Shown: positions 8,766-16,111 of the stretch, piece by piece
How positions within the stretch are numbered: the first letter of the stretch is position 1
How the letters are laid out: each line of letters begins with the position of its first letter
Assembly (NCBI GenBank): GCA_016873715.1
Contig: VGWF01000032.1
Span: 1 to 37,772, forward strand
DNA from: Lentisphaerota bacterium
GTDB taxonomy: Bacteria; Verrucomicrobiota; Kiritimatiellia; PWTM01
Direction: 5' to 3'
Length of the DNA: 37,772 nt
Notes under the pieces: generated by a model
Seen by the model: the letters and a program-made list of their open reading frames with translations, nothing else
Databases searched by the model: none
What the model was told of the DNA's origin: nothing
Made by a program: the position numbers and the translations under genes

Positions 8766-8829
8766 GTCATCACGCTCCGCGTGATGACCATCCGGATTGC
8801 GGAGATGTCCTCACGCGGAGCGTGAGGAC
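8766..8829. repeat. Pair of REP-like hairpins with complementary loops
   Basis: Hairpin 1 (8766-8788) has perfect 9-bp arms GTCATCACG and CGTGATGAC around a CTCCG loop. Hairpin 2 (8807-8829) has perfect arms GTCCTCACG and CGTGAGGAC around a CGGAG loop. The two loops are reverse complements, so hairpin 2 is essentially hairpin 1 in opposite orientation, 18 bases away, like a BIME pair of REP elements. The CGCTCCGCG core recurs in the palindromes at 20707-20730 and 20830-20853. It sits between the oxidoreductase stop and the next promoter and could also stop transcription or protect mRNA ends, but no T-run follows. Confidence 0.85.
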
Positions 8830-8861
8830 TACGTTGGCACCCGCCCCCGGCCGCCGCATGC

Positions 8862-8890
8862 GTGACTTTCCCGGGTTTCCTCCGTAGGAT
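8862..8890 (+). promoter_or_regulatory. Likely promoter for the HTH-EIIA gene
   Basis: GTGACT (4 of 6), a 17-base spacer and TAGGAT (4 of 6), ending 36 bases before the ATG at 8927. Its position after the hairpin pair suggests the regulator gene is transcribed separately from the oxidoreductase operon. Confidence 0.4.
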
Positions 8891-8926
8891 GCCGGGAAAT
8901 CCGGCCGACCGGGCCGGCGGGGTGCC

Positions 8927-9646
8927 ATGCCGCATCGTACGTTCAACGTCCGCGAGGCCGCGGAGTACCTCCACGTCACGGAGGCCGAGGTCGACGAACT
9001 CGTGCGCGCCGGCGAGATCCCGTTCGAATCGCTGGGCAGCCGGGTCGTCTTCCGGCGGAGGGATATCGATGCCTGGGCCTCGTGCCGGGTGCTCGGCCTC
9101 GAATGCGACGGGCTGGACGACTTCCACCGGAAGACCACCGCGAAGTACCACGATCTCTCGAAGCAGCGGGCCATCATTCCCGAACTGATGCAGATCCGCT
9201 ACATCGAGCCCGCACTTGCGGCGCGGACGCGCGCCTCGCTGATCCGCGAGATGGCCGGCCTCGCATCGGCGACCGGCCTCGTCGCGCAGCCGGATGACCT
9301 CCGCGTGAGCCTCGAGGCCCGCGAACGCATGGCCTCGACGGCGCTGCCCGGCGGCGTCGCCATGCTGCATCCCGAGCACCACGATCCGTACATGTTCGAC
9401 GATTCGTTCATCGTCCTCGCCCGGACCGTGCAGGCCCTGCCGTTCGGCTCGCCGGACGGGCTCACGACGGATGTCTACTTCCTGATCGCCAGCCAGGACG
9501 ACCGGATCCACCTGCACCTGCTCGCGCGGCTCTGTGCGATCTGCCACAAGACCGACGCGCTCGACCGCCTGCGCGCCGCGGAGGACGCCGCCGGGATGTT
9601 CGAGATCCTCCTCGCCTCGGAGGAGGAGATCCTCCGCGGGATGTGA
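8927..9646 (+). CDS. Fusion of an excisionase-type HTH domain and a PTS EIIA-like domain
   Basis: A 239-residue soluble protein. Residues 4-50 (FNVREAAEYLHVTEAEVDEL, then FRRRDIDAW) are a MerR/excisionase-type helix-turn-helix. After a linker, residues about 85-237 resemble a type-2 PTS EIIA domain. H148 in GGVAMLHPEHHD is the expected phosphorylated His, and H197 in RIHLHLLARL matches the second conserved His. A DNA-binding EIIA suggests a regulator controlled by phosphorylation, perhaps sensing PEP or sugar state. No EI, HPr or EIIBC gene is in the window. It converges on the TonB receptor with only 3 bp between stops. The EIIA assignment is from motif reading, and the HTH is clearer. Confidence 0.75.
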   Translation: MPHRTFNVREAAEYLHVTEAEVDELVRAGEIPFESLGSRVVFRRRDIDAWASCRVLGLECDGLDDFHRKTTAKYHDLSKQRAIIPELMQIRYIEPALAARTRASLIREMAGLASATGLVAQPDDLRVSLEARERMASTALPGGVAMLHPEHHDPYMFDDSFIVLARTVQALPFGSPDGLTTDVYFLIASQDDRIHLHLLARLCAICHKTDALDRLRAAEDAAGMFEILLASEEEILRGM

Positions 9647-9649
9647 GCC

Positions 9650-11767
9650 TCAGAACCGCGAGTCGATCGCGACCACGAAGTTCCGTCCGGGCTCGTTCAC
9701 GCCCGAGCCGTGGACGCGGTAGTCCGCGCCGGTGACGTTCTCGACCGCGAGGGTGATGTGGGTGTCGTCGAGGACGCGCACGCCGCCGCGCACCGCGCCG
9801 ACCGCGTAGCCGGGCGTGCCGCCGGGCGGGACGCGCTGCGTGTCGCGACGGTCCTCGGCGGACAGCCGGTCCGCGTCGTCGGCGCCGCGCACCGCGACCT
9901 CGGCCCACCACCGGGTTCCCGCGGGCTGCCAGCGCATCGCGACCTCGGCGGTCAGCGGCATCAGGCGCGTCATGCCGTCACGCACGAGTTCGGGCTCGGA
10001 GGTCGGATAGGTGTCGACCTCGCCGTCCATGTAGGCGCCGATCGCGCGGAGCGACCAGTCCGCGAGGAACCGGTATTCCCCTGCAAGCTCCAGGCCCTGG
10101 ACCCATCCCTCGCCGGAGTTCCGCTTGGTCACCTCGCGCGCGTCGTCGATCGTCCGCCCCGTCGGCGCGCGGACGATCAGGTCATCGATCAGCGTGCGGT
10201 AGACCGCGGCCTGCGCGGAGACCTTCCCGGTGCGCAGCTTCACGCCCGCCTCGAGGGAGACGAACCGCTCGGGATCCAGGTCCGTGACCGGCGTCTCGAT
10301 CTCGCCGCTGCGGGCGATGTCGAGGCGGGTCAGGTCGGAGAGGTTCGGGGCGCGGAAGCCCTGCGAGGCGCCGGCGAAGGCCACGACCCGTTCCTCCGTG
10401 TCGAGGGCCAGCGAGGCGCGCAGCGAGCCGACGACCGCGTCCCAGTCGCCTTCCACGCTCATGACATCGCCGGAGACCGGATCCTGAACGCGCTCGGCCT
10501 CGGCGCGGCAGTAGGTGTAGCGGACGCCGGGGATGATCTGCAGACGGCCGGCGGCAAGCGGGACGATGTCCTGCACGTAGGCGCCGAGCATGTCGTAGGC
10601 GGCGTCGTCGCCCACCGGCCCCTGGATGTCGCGCCGGCTCACGCTGCCGTCGGCGCGCAGGCGGTCGCCGGTGGAATCGACGAGATCGCGCGAGTACTCG
10701 GCGCCGTAGACCCAGCGGCCGAAGTCGGTGTCCGACTCGAACTGCAGCGAGGCGCCCCACGTGACGACGTCGAAGCCCTTCCGGCTCGCGCTGTCGTCCT
10801 CCTTGACGCGGTATTCGTCCTCGGCCTGGCTGTGGCGGAACACCGTCAGCCGCACGTCGTCGACGAACGAGCCGGGTTCCTTCGCCGCGAGGGTCGCCCA
10901 CGTGAGATCGCGGGCCTGGTCGTAGGAGAGGACCTTGTCCGTGCCGTGCGCGAGGCCCTCCCAGTCGATCCCGTGGACCGTGCGGTGCGTCCGCCACGCA
11001 TCGTTCTGGCGGACGGTCTGGTGGCCGAGGGTCAGCATGCCGCGGTCGCCGAGTTCGCGGGTAATCATCGCGTCGGCATCCCACTCGTCGTAGCCGGTGT
11101 GGGGCTGGTCGCCGACCTCGTCGCCGCCCTCGACGTCGCCGTAGTCCTTCATCGTGAGCCCCACGACGAAGCCGGTGCGGTCATCGACGCGGCCGCCGGC
11201 CTGGAGGCGCCCGGTGTGGGAGTCCTCGGCGGATGCGTAGCGGTAGTAGGCGCGCCCGGTCAGGTCCGGCCCGCCGGCGGGCGGGGGCTGGACCGGCAGC
11301 GCGTTGACCGTGCCGCCGATCGCGTCGCTGCCGTACAGGACCGACGAGGGCCCCATCACGACCTCCATCCCGCGGAGCGAGAGGGGGTCGACCGTGTTCC
11401 AGTACTGGTTCGGCCCGTCGCGGAAGACGGAGTTGTTGAGCCGGATGCCGTCGACCAGCATCAGGGTCCGGAACCCGGTGAACCCGCGAAGGAAGGGGGA
11501 GCCCTGGCCCTGCGAGGTCTTCTGGATCATCGCCGACGGGACGCCCTGCAATGCGTCCGGCGTCGTGCGGCGGGCCCGCCGCGCACTCAACTCGAGCCCG
11601 TCGATCGCGTGGACCGTCGCCGGCGTGGTCAGCGGATCCGTCGCCAGCCGCGTCGCCGTCACCACGATCTCGCCCGGCGCGTTCGTGGCCGCCGGCGCCT
11701 GTGCCCCGGCCGCCCACGCTCCGACCGCCATCCCCGTCACGAGCGCCCCCGCCACCCCGTGTCTCAT
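9650..11767 (-). CDS. TonB-dependent outer-membrane receptor
   Basis: A 705-residue outer-membrane transporter. A signal peptide (about 1-24) is followed by a TonB-box-like segment GEIVVTATR. The plug domain includes SPFLRGFTGFRTLMLVDGIR and MGPSSVLYGSDAIGGTV, and a 22-strand-type barrel ends in the aromatic residue of VVAIDSRF. AAAGGGGAG lies just upstream of the ATG. The best resemblance is to siderophore, haem or cobalamin-type receptors (BtuB/CirA-like), but the ligand cannot be stated; no SusD partner is adjacent. A TonB protein is encoded at 15196-16029 in the same orientation, beyond the TIR operon. Confidence 0.93.
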   Translation of the reverse strand: MRHGVAGALVTGMAVGAWAAGAQAPAATNAPGEIVVTATRLATDPLTTPATVHAIDGLELSARRARRTTPDALQGVPSAMIQKTSQGQGSPFLRGFTGFRTLMLVDGIRLNNSVFRDGPNQYWNTVDPLSLRGMEVVMGPSSVLYGSDAIGGTVNALPVQPPPAGGPDLTGRAYYRYASAEDSHTGRLQAGGRVDDRTGFVVGLTMKDYGDVEGGDEVGDQPHTGYDEWDADAMITRELGDRGMLTLGHQTVRQNDAWRTHRTVHGIDWEGLAHGTDKVLSYDQARDLTWATLAAKEPGSFVDDVRLTVFRHSQAEDEYRVKEDDSASRKGFDVVTWGASLQFESDTDFGRWVYGAEYSRDLVDSTGDRLRADGSVSRRDIQGPVGDDAAYDMLGAYVQDIVPLAAGRLQIIPGVRYTYCRAEAERVQDPVSGDVMSVEGDWDAVVGSLRASLALDTEERVVAFAGASQGFRAPNLSDLTRLDIARSGEIETPVTDLDPERFVSLEAGVKLRTGKVSAQAAVYRTLIDDLIVRAPTGRTIDDAREVTKRNSGEGWVQGLELAGEYRFLADWSLRAIGAYMDGEVDTYPTSEPELVRDGMTRLMPLTAEVAMRWQPAGTRWWAEVAVRGADDADRLSAEDRRDTQRVPPGGTPGYAVGAVRGGVRVLDDTHITLAVENVTGADYRVHGSGVNEPGRNFVVAIDSRF

Positions 11768-12095
11768 GCCTGCTCCCCTTTCGTACGGCCGTCCCGGATA
11801 CCCTGGCGCGCGTCCCTCCCGTCAGCGCACCTTCATCACATTCCGACAACGGTCGGGAGTTGGACGCGGAATCCGCGTCGGCCGTGCCTTGCCGTGACGG
11901 TCCCGGGTATGGCAGTCTGAGTCGCGGACACGGAGGGCACGATCGCCGGGGTCGCATCCGCGGGAGATGCCGCCGTCGAAGGGGAAACGGCCGGGAGGAG
12001 AGGCGTGGGGATTTCATGAGCGACAGGCACGGAGGGCATCCGGGACCCGCGGCCCCATCGACCGCCTTCCGGCAGGGTGCCGGGGGTCTCCGGAC
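11768..12095. other. Divergent intergenic region between the TonB receptor and the TIR operon
   Basis: This 328-bp gap has no credible gene. It contains the palindrome at 11863-11879. On the minus strand there is a weak promoter-like pair, CTGACG at 11825-11820 and TATCCG at 11800-11795, with a long 19-base spacer. I found no convincing promoter for the TIR operon. Confidence 0.5.
11863..11879. promoter_or_regulatory. Perfect 17-base palindrome, possible operator
   Basis: Arms GACGCGGA and TCCGCGTC around a single central A, located about 95 bases upstream of the TonB receptor start in a divergent regulatory region. The size and symmetry suit a dimeric repressor site. No regulator is identified, and its resemblance to any known box was not checked. 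Confidence 0.35.
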
Positions 12096-13985
12096 ATGAA
12101 CTACTACTACGCCGGCGGGGACGGGCAGCCGGTCGGCCCGCTCACGGCCGGGCAGATGCAGGACCTGTATCGCACCGGCACGATCGACGACACCACGTGG
12201 GTGATCGAGGAGGGCGCCGCGGACTGGAAACCCTACGCGGCGGCCGTTCCTTCCGTGGAGGACGACCCGGCGCCCCCGCCGGCCGGGCCGGAGTGCCGTC
12301 ACTGTCTCGCCGGGAATCCTCCCGGGGCGCGGTTCTGCGAGTCGTGTGGCGAGCCCCTCGACGAGGCCGCCGGGGCCGTGCTCCCGCCGGCGGCGGATGC
12401 GGAGCCGGAGGATCCCCCGCCGCCCGCCGCGCCGACGGTCGGGCTGTCGAAGCATGCGTTCCTCAGCCACTCCTCCCGGGATCACGACGTTGCCCTGCAG
12501 ATCTGCGAGATCCTGGAGAGCCGCGGCGTGAGCTGCTGGATCGCCCCGCGCGACATCGACCCCGGCACGCCCTACGACGAGGAGATCATCCGCGGCATCG
12601 AGAGCTCGCAGACGTTCATCCTCCTGCTCTCGGGCTCGTCCAACGAATCGCAGCACGTCAAGCGCGAGCTGATGCGCGCCCTGCGCGCGAGCCATCCCAT
12701 CTACCCGATCCGCATCCAGAAGGTCGAGCCGGGGCCGAAGCTTGAGTACCTGCTCGAGGGCATCCACTGGGTCGATGCCTGGGCCCCGCCGCTCGAGGAG
12801 CACCTCGACCGGCTGGCGGAACTGATCCTCACCGCCGGACCCGACGCCAAGGGCCACCGCGCGCCGGCGGGCCGCAAGTTCGGCGTCGGTCCGCTCTGGA
12901 GGGTGCGGCGCGGCTGGCGCATCGCGGGCGGCATCGCGGTGACGCTGTCCCTGCTTGCCGTCGCCTGGGCCGCCATGACCTGGAGGACCGGCATCATCTC
13001 CGGCATCGTCGACTACGTGACGCGGCAGATGGAGTCGCGGCTGGGCGCCGTGGGGGAGCGCGAAGCGCCGCGGACGACGAAGCCGGCGGACGACGACCCG
13101 CCGGCGGCGACAGGCGGCTCGGGCCGCTATGCGGCCCTCGTCGCCGAGGGCGCCGAGGCGGCGGCCGCCCGTCGGTGGCAGGATGCCATCAACGCCTACG
13201 AGGCGGCCGTGGCGCTGTCCAACCAATTCGAGACGGCGATGGCGCTCGACCGGGCAAAGAACGCCCTCCGGGGTGAGCGGGAGACCGCCGTTGCATACGC
13301 CCGCGCCATCGCCGCGGGAGAGCTGTCGGAGAAGAAGGGCGACTTCCGCGAGGCCCAGCGGGACTACGAGGGAGCGGCGCGCAGCGCGCAGAGCGACGCG
13401 GACCGGGCGCAGGCGTTGGACAAGGCCCGCCGCGCGGGGGAGAGCATAGCGCTCCAAGCCCGGCGGGAGGACGTGGATCGGATCCTCCGGGCCGCGGTCG
13501 AGTTCGAAGGCCAGAAGGACTGGGACCGCTGTTCGGAGGAGTGCGGGAAGGCCCTGGCCGCGGCTCCCGACGAACCCTCGACCAATCGCGTCCTGGAGTT
13601 GCAGAAACGTCTCGCGTCCGCGATGGCCGAGGAGGTCAAGAACCGGCGGCCGGTGGAACAGACGTTCCAGATCGGATGCATGTCGAAATCCGGGGCTCCG
13701 CGGAAGTACCCTGCCAGCGGGCAAGTCCGTGACGTTTCGGGAGAGGTGCTGGGCGAACTCGCCATCGAGATCGAGTTCTTCGGGACGACAGCCAAGATGT
13801 TCTTCACCCGTGCCAAGCGGAACAGCCGCGCGGATCTCTGCACATTCCGGAACGACGATGCGGTGGGCCTGGTTCGTGTTGCCGAGGTGGATGGCGTGTC
13901 CTTCTCGTTCCGAATCACGGAGCTGAAGAACGGGTTGGCAGAGAGGATCGAGACCTTGGCGATCCAAGTGACGGCGAAGCGATAG
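12096..13985 (+). CDS. Membrane-anchored GYF_2 / zinc-ribbon / TIR-domain protein
   Basis: A 629-residue modular protein. Residues 2-48 are a GYF_2-type domain (YYYAGGDGQPVGPL, then WVIEEGAADWKPY). Residues 67-84 are a zinc ribbon with C67-x2-C70 and C81-x2-C84. Residues 119-245 are a TIR_2 domain: KHAFLSHSSRDHD at the first strand, ILLLSGSS, then VKRE191L, the usual place of the NADase Glu. A hydrophobic helix lies near 277-295. An Ala-rich helical region of TPR or coiled-coil type runs from about 325 to 520, ending in an unrecognised beta-rich domain (about 530-629). There is no signal peptide, so TIR should face the cytoplasm. The start is MNYYY because the GYF domain begins there. The next gene follows by 14 bp. 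A signalling or defence role is inferred only. Confidence 0.85.
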   Translation: MNYYYAGGDGQPVGPLTAGQMQDLYRTGTIDDTTWVIEEGAADWKPYAAAVPSVEDDPAPPPAGPECRHCLAGNPPGARFCESCGEPLDEAAGAVLPPAADAEPEDPPPPAAPTVGLSKHAFLSHSSRDHDVALQICEILESRGVSCWIAPRDIDPGTPYDEEIIRGIESSQTFILLLSGSSNESQHVKRELMRALRASHPIYPIRIQKVEPGPKLEYLLEGIHWVDAWAPPLEEHLDRLAELILTAGPDAKGHRAPAGRKFGVGPLWRVRRGWRIAGGIAVTLSLLAVAWAAMTWRTGIISGIVDYVTRQMESRLGAVGEREAPRTTKPADDDPPAATGGSGRYAALVAEGAEAAAARRWQDAINAYEAAVALSNQFETAMALDRAKNALRGERETAVAYARAIAAGELSEKKGDFREAQRDYEGAARSAQSDADRAQALDKARRAGESIALQARREDVDRILRAAVEFEGQKDWDRCSEECGKALAAAPDEPSTNRVLELQKRLASAMAEEVKNRRPVEQTFQIGCMSKSGAPRKYPASGQVRDVSGEVLGELAIEIEFFGTTAKMFFTRAKRNSRADLCTFRNDDAVGLVRVAEVDGVSFSFRITELKNGLAERIETLAIQVTAKR

Positions 13986-13999
13986 GCAGGGAGACGGCC

Positions 14000-15163
14000 A
14001 TGGACATCCGATTCACCTGCGGCGCGTGCGGGCAGCGGTTCGAGGCGCCCGAGGACATGGCGGGGCAGACGGTGGCGTGTCCCAACCCCTCGTGCGGGAA
14101 GCCGGTGACGGTGCCGGCCGCCACGGCGGCGCCGGTCGAGGCGACGGTGGCATCGCCCGCGCCCGTGTGGCGGCCGCCGCCTCCGCCTCCGCCTGTTGCG
14201 CACGGGCCCCGGCCCGCGGCTGCCGCGCCGGCCGCCCCTGCGCCCGGTACACCGCCTGTGCCCCCGGCATCCCCGGCGCGTCCCGCGCCGCCGGTCACAC
14301 CGCCGCGCCCCGCGCCGGCCCGTCCGCCCGCGCGTCCGCGTGCCCCCGCGGCGTCCGCCCCGGCCTCGAAGCCTCCCGCGTGGCGCGTGGCGCTTGCGCT
14401 GGCCCGGCGGTTCCTCGTGTGGGGCAGGAAGGTCCTCTTCGGGCTGGCCGGGTGGATCGAGCGGGTGACGGCGTCGCTGCGCACCGGCCGCGCGGAGGTC
14501 GGGCCGCAGGAGTACCGCGACGCGGTGCAGCGGCTGGTCAAGTGCGCCGTCGGGATCGTCGCGCTGTTCGTGCTTCAGTGGATCCTCGGCCTCTTCGTGA
14601 AGTCGCGCGGCTACCGCGGGGTCATGATGGCGGGCGACTGGATCCACCTGGCCGTCGCGATCGCGGTGGCGGTGCTGGCGGTCCGCGCCCACCGGCCGGT
14701 CCGCACGCTGGCGGTCTTCCACGCCCTTTCCGCGCGCGGCCTGCGGCGGTGGCTCGGGGGCGAGGCGTGGATGGGGGATCTTGCGACGGCCATCGGTCAC
14801 GCGGTGCTGCTGCTGCTCGCGGGTGGACTGTACGCATTCCTGCTGCCGCACGTCGCGCACTTCAACGAGGCGGTTCTTCACTTCCCGACGCTGACGACGA
14901 TCCTGAGCGTCGCGGTCCTGCTCGCGGCCCTCGGGGTTCTCCTCATGCTGTGGAAGAGCCTGCAGCCGGCGATCGACCACCTGACCGCCCGTCTCGCGGA
15001 GAAGGTCTCGGTTGCCGCGGGCGCGGTGGATCCGGTGCGCTGCCCGGCCTGCTATGCCGCCAACGATCCCGCGGCCGCCGTCTGCGCGTTCTGTGGCGCG
15101 GCGATGCAGGCGCCGGAATCCCCCGCCGCGCCGCCGGAGACCGACCGTCCGGAATCAGGGTGA
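14000..15163 (+). CDS. Multi-pass membrane protein with zinc ribbons at both ends
   Basis: A 387-residue protein. The N-terminal ribbon has C7-x2-C10 and C27-x4-C32 in the form often seen in planctomycete-type zinc ribbons (FTCGACGQRFEAPEDMAGQT). A long Pro/Ala linker runs from about residue 40 to 128. Hydrophobic segments follow around CAVGIVALFVLQWILGLFV, IHLAVAIAVAVLAV, AVLLLLAGGLYAFLL and ILSVAVLLAALGVLL. A C-terminal ribbon has CPAC and CAFC pairs. AGGGAG precedes the ATG. It sits 14 bp after the TIR gene, almost certainly in one operon, so it may be the membrane partner of the TIR protein. I do not recognise the family. Confidence 0.8.
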   Translation: MDIRFTCGACGQRFEAPEDMAGQTVACPNPSCGKPVTVPAATAAPVEATVASPAPVWRPPPPPPPVAHGPRPAAAAPAAPAPGTPPVPPASPARPAPPVTPPRPAPARPPARPRAPAASAPASKPPAWRVALALARRFLVWGRKVLFGLAGWIERVTASLRTGRAEVGPQEYRDAVQRLVKCAVGIVALFVLQWILGLFVKSRGYRGVMMAGDWIHLAVAIAVAVLAVRAHRPVRTLAVFHALSARGLRRWLGGEAWMGDLATAIGHAVLLLLAGGLYAFLLPHVAHFNEAVLHFPTLTTILSVAVLLAALGVLLMLWKSLQPAIDHLTARLAEKVSVAAGAVDPVRCPACYAANDPAAAVCAFCGAAMQAPESPAAPPETDRPESG

Positions 15164-15195
15164 TCGGACGTCGGCGGTCATGGCGGAGGACCGGT

Positions 15196-16029
15196 CTACA
15201 GACCCGCCGCGGGCGACAGGCGGAAGACGATCGGAATGCGGAATTCGCCCCGCGATGCGGAGTCGAACGGGGCGGCCCGGCGGGCCGCGGTCAGGGCCGC
15301 GGCGGCGAGCCGGTCGGAGGCGCCTTCGGCGAGGACGCCGGCCTGCTCCAGCCTGCCTTCCCGCCCGACGATCAACTGCAGGACCACCCGCCCTTCCTCC
15401 CCGCGCCGGCGGGCGGAATCGGGATACGCGAGGTGCCGGTGGATCGCGGTGCGGATCGCGTCCCAGGCGGGTCCGTCTTCCATCGCCGTTGCCTGTTCCG
15501 GGGCCATCGCCGTGGCGGCAGCCGGTTCCTCCGCCCCCTCGCCGGGAGGCGGCGCCGCTTCGATCGCTGCAGGGGGCGGCGGCGCGGGTGGGGGTTCGAC
15601 CGGTACGGCGTTGGTGAGGACGATGGGGACCGGCTCCGTGACGGCGGGCGGCGGCGGATCCGGCATCACGACGGCGGCCGGTTCGGCCCTGACGGGCTCC
15701 GGCGCGCGAGGCACCGGCGGCGGGGGCGGGGGAGGCTGGGGCTTCGGTTCGGCCATCCGGCCCAGGTAGACCACGTGGATGATCTCGCCCGCCGCGCGCG
15801 CGGCGCGATCGCCGACACCCGTCACCTGGAGCAATGCGGCCACGGCCGCCGTGTGGAGGACCGTCGAGGCGGCGAGCGAAAGGCGCGTCAGGCGGAACCA
15901 CGCGCGGGGCGCCGCGGCCGCCGTGACCCGGCCCGGCAGGCGGATCCGCAGCGGCGGACGGCCCGCGATCCGGATCGCGAAGCCGCGGGGCGTGCCGGCG
16001 GGCTGGGGGACAGGGTCCATCGGGTCCAT
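15196..16029 (-). CDS. TonB-family energy-transducer protein
   Basis: A 277-residue inner-membrane protein. There is one N-terminal transmembrane segment (around LSLAASTVLHTAAVAALLQV), a periplasmic Pro-rich spacer (PKPQPPPPPPPVPRAPEPV and later runs), and a C-terminal TonB domain with IHRHLAYPDSARRRGEEG and VVLQLIVGREGRLEQAGV. It would transmit proton-motive force to TonB-dependent receptors such as the one at 9650-11767. ExbB and ExbD are not in the window. Two starts are possible, ATG at 16029 or 16020; both lie near AAGGA, the first at very short spacing and the second at long spacing. The gene converges on the membrane-protein gene with 32 bp between stops. Confidence 0.85.
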   Translation of the reverse strand: MDPMDPVPQPAGTPRGFAIRIAGRPPLRIRLPGRVTAAAAPRAWFRLTRLSLAASTVLHTAAVAALLQVTGVGDRAARAAGEIIHVVYLGRMAEPKPQPPPPPPPVPRAPEPVRAEPAAVVMPDPPPPAVTEPVPIVLTNAVPVEPPPAPPPPAAIEAAPPPGEGAEEPAAATAMAPEQATAMEDGPAWDAIRTAIHRHLAYPDSARRRGEEGRVVLQLIVGREGRLEQAGVLAEGASDRLAAAALTAARRAAPFDSASRGEFRIPIVFRLSPAAGL

Positions 16030-16111
16030 CTTCCTTGCAAAGGCGCCGATTGGACAGCCCGGAATCGGGATGGGCAGGCAAGGAGTACCCGCCCGACGGC
16101 CGACCGGCGGC

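Noticed and set aside
8766-8829. Rho-independent terminator
   Set aside because: The hairpins are strong but no T-run follows either of them, and their core recurs elsewhere, so a dispersed repeat explains them better. A secondary role in stopping transcription is not excluded.
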